This document shows, one piece after another, positions 51,001 to 52,991 of a stretch of 52,991 bases of DNA (position 1 is the stretch's first letter; each line of letters begins with the position of its first letter). The position numbers and the translations under genes are program-made. The stretch is from NCBI GenBank assembly GCA_002471185.1, contig DKPL01000021.1, positions 58,356-111,346 of the forward strand, read 5' to 3'. Below the pieces are notes generated by a model. The model did no database searches. It saw nothing but the letters and a program-made list of their open reading frames with translations, and had not been told where the DNA came from. This stretch comes from Bacteroides sp. UBA7335. GTDB lineage: Bacteria > Bacteroidota > Bacteroidia > Bacteroidales > Bacteroidaceae.

Positions 51001-51234
51001 TTGAAGCTAAAGAATATCTCATTGGGGTATAATTTCCCAAAACAAATGCTTGCGAAGGCACACATCTCTCAGTTTAGAATATATGTGGCTGCTGAGAATA
51101 TTGCTACATGGACTAAGTATTCGGGATCTGATCCTGAGGTTTCTACTCGCAACTCGGTCTTGACTCCGGGGTTCGATTGGTCAGCTTATCCAAGATCGTT
51201 TAATACTTCGCTAGGTGTGAACTTAACTTTCTAA
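48082..51234 (+). CDS. SusC-family TonB-dependent transporter (GAG-type locus)
   Basis: Outer-membrane importer (1050 aa) with signal peptide to INAQ (about 24), a CarboxypepD_reg-like domain (VSGTIVDAQGESLPGVSVLV), then EVTVVAVGYGDVRRRDLTGS at the TonB-box position and a plug with VPVSNVAQALGGRVAGVRV, VIDGFPQE and LKDASATAIYGSRGANGV. The barrel ends in SFNTSLGVNLTF. No STN domain, so no anti-sigma partner is expected. It is clearly a different lineage from the SusC at 24685 (for example VAVGYGD instead of VVVGYGT). The partner susD starts seven bases after its stop. The nearby sulfatase and lyases suggest a glycosaminoglycan cargo, but this is inference from distance. Confidence 0.95.
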   Translation: MKRKTFITFLATILLSVFGAINAQNNHVVSGTIVDAQGESLPGVSVLVKGTTTGTVTNLDGQFQINATSSDVLQCTFIGYKTIDVRVGSQKTLHIKMEEESQSLAEVTVVAVGYGDVRRRDLTGSIGKANMSDITKVPVSNVAQALGGRVAGVRVTSNDGGLGDNFSIVVRGAGSLTQSTAPLYVIDGFPQETSSLSSLNPNDIESIDVLKDASATAIYGSRGANGVVIITTKSGKEGKASIAYNGSFTLGRVRNKMDLMNGYEFAVLQQEIMTEEEFNSSYLKDGKTLEDYKSLPTYDWQDEIFRTAFSQTHHVSLNGSTDKGLKYASSLSYDNQQGVIINSDLNRYQARVNLSQRFNKRLKIDASANFASNVQNGPNPSENTTAMSNAWMYSVWAYRPVSPSGSNLLEEIYDNDIDMSEDYRFNPVLSAKHEHRRNITNTLQANIGVEWEIIKSLKLKVTGGYNGRDIKKEEFNGSKTKTGNTHPANTQSKGINARLSQYENRSYLNENTLSYQLNKKGHSMNALLGLTFQRNTQFNHSAYNENIPNESLGMSGIGKGSTPTITASKGESTMMSYFGRLNYNYDSRYYFNVTMRADGSSKFPKANRWGYFPSASIAWAFSREKFVENALPWLSNGKIRATWGLTGNNRVGNYDYLAQLVTSDNVYKYPWDSSFYRGFVLSALANKELKWETTEQFDFGLDLGFLDDRINLSLDYYIKTTKDLLLNADVPGSSGFSTAMLNVGKLRNKGLEITLETTNILTESFTWTSNFNIAFNQNKIVSLTEGKGQMLNSVNWDNAYRGMYAYISKVGDAAGRFYGFIYDGTYKEADFDITTDAAGKKTYTLKDGIAWISKDCQPGDPKFKNVDGSEDNRITDADKTVIGNGQPKHTGGFSNNFSYKNWDLTVFLQWSWGNDILNANRMVFENGVNKKNTNMFASYVDRWTPENPNSDMPRAKANNSKNYSSLYVEDGSFLKLKNISLGYNFPKQMLAKAHISQFRIYVAAENIATWTKYSGSDPEVSTRNSVLTPGFDWSAYPRSFNTSLGVNLTF

Positions 51235-51241
51235 CTAAACC

Positions 51242-52870
51242 ATGATAAACTTTAATAATATGAGATTAAAATATAATATACTTAAAAAGGCTTTCTGTGT
51301 GATTCTTGGAGTATCATCTTTGACTGCTTGTGATTTCCTAGAAACGGATCCTTATGACTTTGCTGCTCCTGAGACTTTTTATAGCAACGAAACTGAGTGC
51401 ACTATGGCCTTAGCTGGCGTGTATTGGAGTCTTGCTACTCAAAACCTTTATGGTAATTTCTATTCATGCGAAGTCTCTAATGTTGATGATTTAAGCTATT
51501 ACACTCGTACTACCAATACTGCTGGAAATACTTGGAGTAATGAACATACACCTAGTAGTGAAAGAGTATGGACTACTTGGCAAGAACTTTATATTGGTAT
51601 CAAAAATGCGAATATGCTTATTGAAAATGTAGATAAAGCATCTATGTCTGACGAGCTTAAACTTCGTATCAAAGGTGAAGCTAAGTTTTTGAGAGCTTAC
51701 TATCATTTCTTACTTGCACAAGCTTACTATGATGTTCCTTTACGTAAAGAGGTACTTAACAACATCAACCAAACTAGTATTGAGTCTACTCCTCATGCTG
51801 ACCTTATCGATTGGGTTATTGCTGAAATGGAAGACTGTATCTCGATGGTTGATAGTGAAAAATATGATGCAAAACCCGGTCATGTAAAGAAAACAACGGT
51901 TGAAGGTATGTTGTCGCGTGTATGTTTATGGAGAGCTGGTTATCCATCAAATGGGGGAAAACCTTTCTATGACAAAGCTGCTAAGTATGCCAAAGCTGTT
52001 TACGACTCAAAAAAACACGATTTGAATCCAGATCTTTATGCTATGTGGACAAATATGGCTCAAGATAAATACGATACTAAATACAATGAGTCAATGTGGG
52101 AAGTTGAGTTTGTTGGTGATCGTCAAGGAAATAACTATACAGAGAGCCGTATCGGTAATGTTATTGGTAACGCTCAACGTAATGGTAATACAAACGGTAA
52201 GGGATATACTTATGCGTTCTATGCAGGTACTTTAATTTTGTGGGACTTGTTTGAAGAGGGTGATAACCGTCGTGACTTATCTTTGGCACCTTATTGGCTT
52301 AATGCTAGTGATAAGGTTTTGCAATGGAGCGACAAAGAAATCGTACAACGCCGTTGTGGTAAATTCCGTCGTGAGTGGGAACTTGGTGATTATAAAAATA
52401 AAAACTGGACGCCTGAAAACTATCCAATCTTACGTTATGCCGATGTGTTGTTGATGCTTGCTGAAGCTGAAAATGAAGCAAACAATGGTCCAACTGCTTT
52501 GGCTTACACTGCAGTAAATAAAGTTAGAAGTCGTGCCGGTATCAAAGAAGAAATTAGTGGTCTTTCTTATGATCAGTTTAAACAACTCATTCAAGACGAA
52601 AGAGGTCGTGAGCTTTGCTTTGAATCTCTTCGTAAATACGACTTAGTAAGATGGGGTATTTATGTAGAGCGCATGAGTGTGGATTTGTATAATGCTTCTC
52701 AAGATGCACGTTGGGCTAAGAAGGCAGAAACTACCGATAAGACTGGTGGTCAATATACAAATGCTGCTGCAGTAGCAAAACGTACTACCGAGCAACACCA
52801 GTTCTTACCTATTCCTGCAAAAGAGTTAGGGGTAAATACTAAATTGGAACAAAATAAATACTGGAAATAA
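51242..52870 (+). CDS. SusD/RagB-family glycan-binding lipoprotein (GAG-type locus)
   Basis: Surface lipoprotein (542 aa) paired with the SusC just upstream. The signal segment ends SSLTAC, so Cys30 is lipidated (Cys24 if ATG 51260 is used), followed by DFLETDPYDF. The SusD_N-like part includes TECTMALAGVYWSLA and KGEAKFLRAYYHFLLAQAYYDVPL. The C-terminal part includes YPILRYADVLLMLAEAENEAN, VRSRAGI, DERGRELCFESLRKYDLVRWG and HQFLPIPAKEL. Length and order are normal. The ligand is unknown. A strong terminator follows 47 bases after the stop, so this operon appears to consist of susC and susD only. Confidence 0.94.
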   Translation: MINFNNMRLKYNILKKAFCVILGVSSLTACDFLETDPYDFAAPETFYSNETECTMALAGVYWSLATQNLYGNFYSCEVSNVDDLSYYTRTTNTAGNTWSNEHTPSSERVWTTWQELYIGIKNANMLIENVDKASMSDELKLRIKGEAKFLRAYYHFLLAQAYYDVPLRKEVLNNINQTSIESTPHADLIDWVIAEMEDCISMVDSEKYDAKPGHVKKTTVEGMLSRVCLWRAGYPSNGGKPFYDKAAKYAKAVYDSKKHDLNPDLYAMWTNMAQDKYDTKYNESMWEVEFVGDRQGNNYTESRIGNVIGNAQRNGNTNGKGYTYAFYAGTLILWDLFEEGDNRRDLSLAPYWLNASDKVLQWSDKEIVQRRCGKFRREWELGDYKNKNWTPENYPILRYADVLLMLAEAENEANNGPTALAYTAVNKVRSRAGIKEEISGLSYDQFKQLIQDERGRELCFESLRKYDLVRWGIYVERMSVDLYNASQDARWAKKAETTDKTGGQYTNAAAVAKRTTEQHQFLPIPAKELGVNTKLEQNKYWK

Positions 52871-52916
52871 TCATTTGCTTTAGCTGCACTCTACTTATTA
52901 TGTAGGTAGAGAAAAT

Positions 52917-52965
52917 AATTCCTAAACCCTTGTAGTTCTTTCTTCAAGAGGTTTAGGAATTTTTT
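52917..52965 (+). terminator. Intrinsic terminator after the second susD
   Basis: AATTCCTAAAC (52917-52927) pairs perfectly with GTTTAGGAATT (52951-52961); an inner CTTG/CAAG stem extends it. The hairpin runs into a T-run ending at 52965. The rest of the window (52966-52991) shows nothing. Confidence 0.92.
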
Positions 52966-52991
52966 ATATACTCTTTTTATTAAAATAGGGA

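Overview
The window looks like chromosome of a gut-type Bacteroidales bacterium, most likely Bacteroides or a close relative. The reasons are two SusC/SusD pairs, a hybrid two-component system (HTCS), Ser-type sulfatase and PL8 lyase genes, an S46 dipeptidyl-peptidase, DUF4348 and DUF2851 proteins, many exported proteins and lipoproteins, AT-rich intergenic DNA, and repeated matches to the Bacteroides -7 promoter element TAnnTTTG. I see no rRNA, tRNA, insertion sequence, phage or CRISPR array.

Layout, left to right. 1-1093 is gene-free, AT-rich and full of dyads. 1094-5027 holds a GH127-type beta-L-arabinofuranosidase followed by a GH51 alpha-L-arabinofuranosidase. 5107-9229 holds a DEAD-box RNA helicase, a lipoprotein tyrosine phosphatase and an EamA transporter. 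9236-15253 (minus) is a probable operon ruvB - flippase - DUF389 - DPP7-like peptidase. 15502-17551 (minus) is an overlapping trio: LOG-family hydrolase, single-domain arabinose-5-phosphate isomerase-like protein and PfkB kinase. 17653-19631 (plus) encodes an M16 protease and a SIMPL protein. 19872-32160 is a polysaccharide utilization locus: GH115 alpha-glucuronidase, SusD and SusC on the minus strand and a divergent HTCS on the plus strand, which suggests glucuronoxylan. 32179-35955 (minus) is dapB - lepB - degenerate lepB paralogue - WbqC-like gene. 36042-37898 encodes DUF2851 and DUF4348 proteins. 38029-44766 is a DUF6250-like lipoprotein followed by two tandem PL8 glycosaminoglycan lyases. 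A dus gene (minus) and a Ser-type sulfatase lipoprotein (minus) follow, and the window ends with a second SusC/SusD pair. The lyases, sulfatase and SusC/D suggest use of chondroitin sulfate or hyaluronan, but the GH88 unsaturated glucuronyl hydrolase and a regulator are not in the window.

The most interesting signals are these. (1) Three intergenic arrays of short palindromes sit at 1-66, 22542-22607 and 44854-44936. They repeat at exactly 22, 22 and 23 bp. Their sequences are unrelated but their architecture is the same. The last array flips its orientation exactly in the middle. (2) The second of two adjacent signal peptidase I genes has lost the catalytic Ser, the catalytic Lys and the GDNR box, while its neighbour is intact. 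(3) The HTCS/susC intergenic region carries GTTAC/GTAAC half-sites spaced about 20-21 bp, a good candidate HTCS operator.
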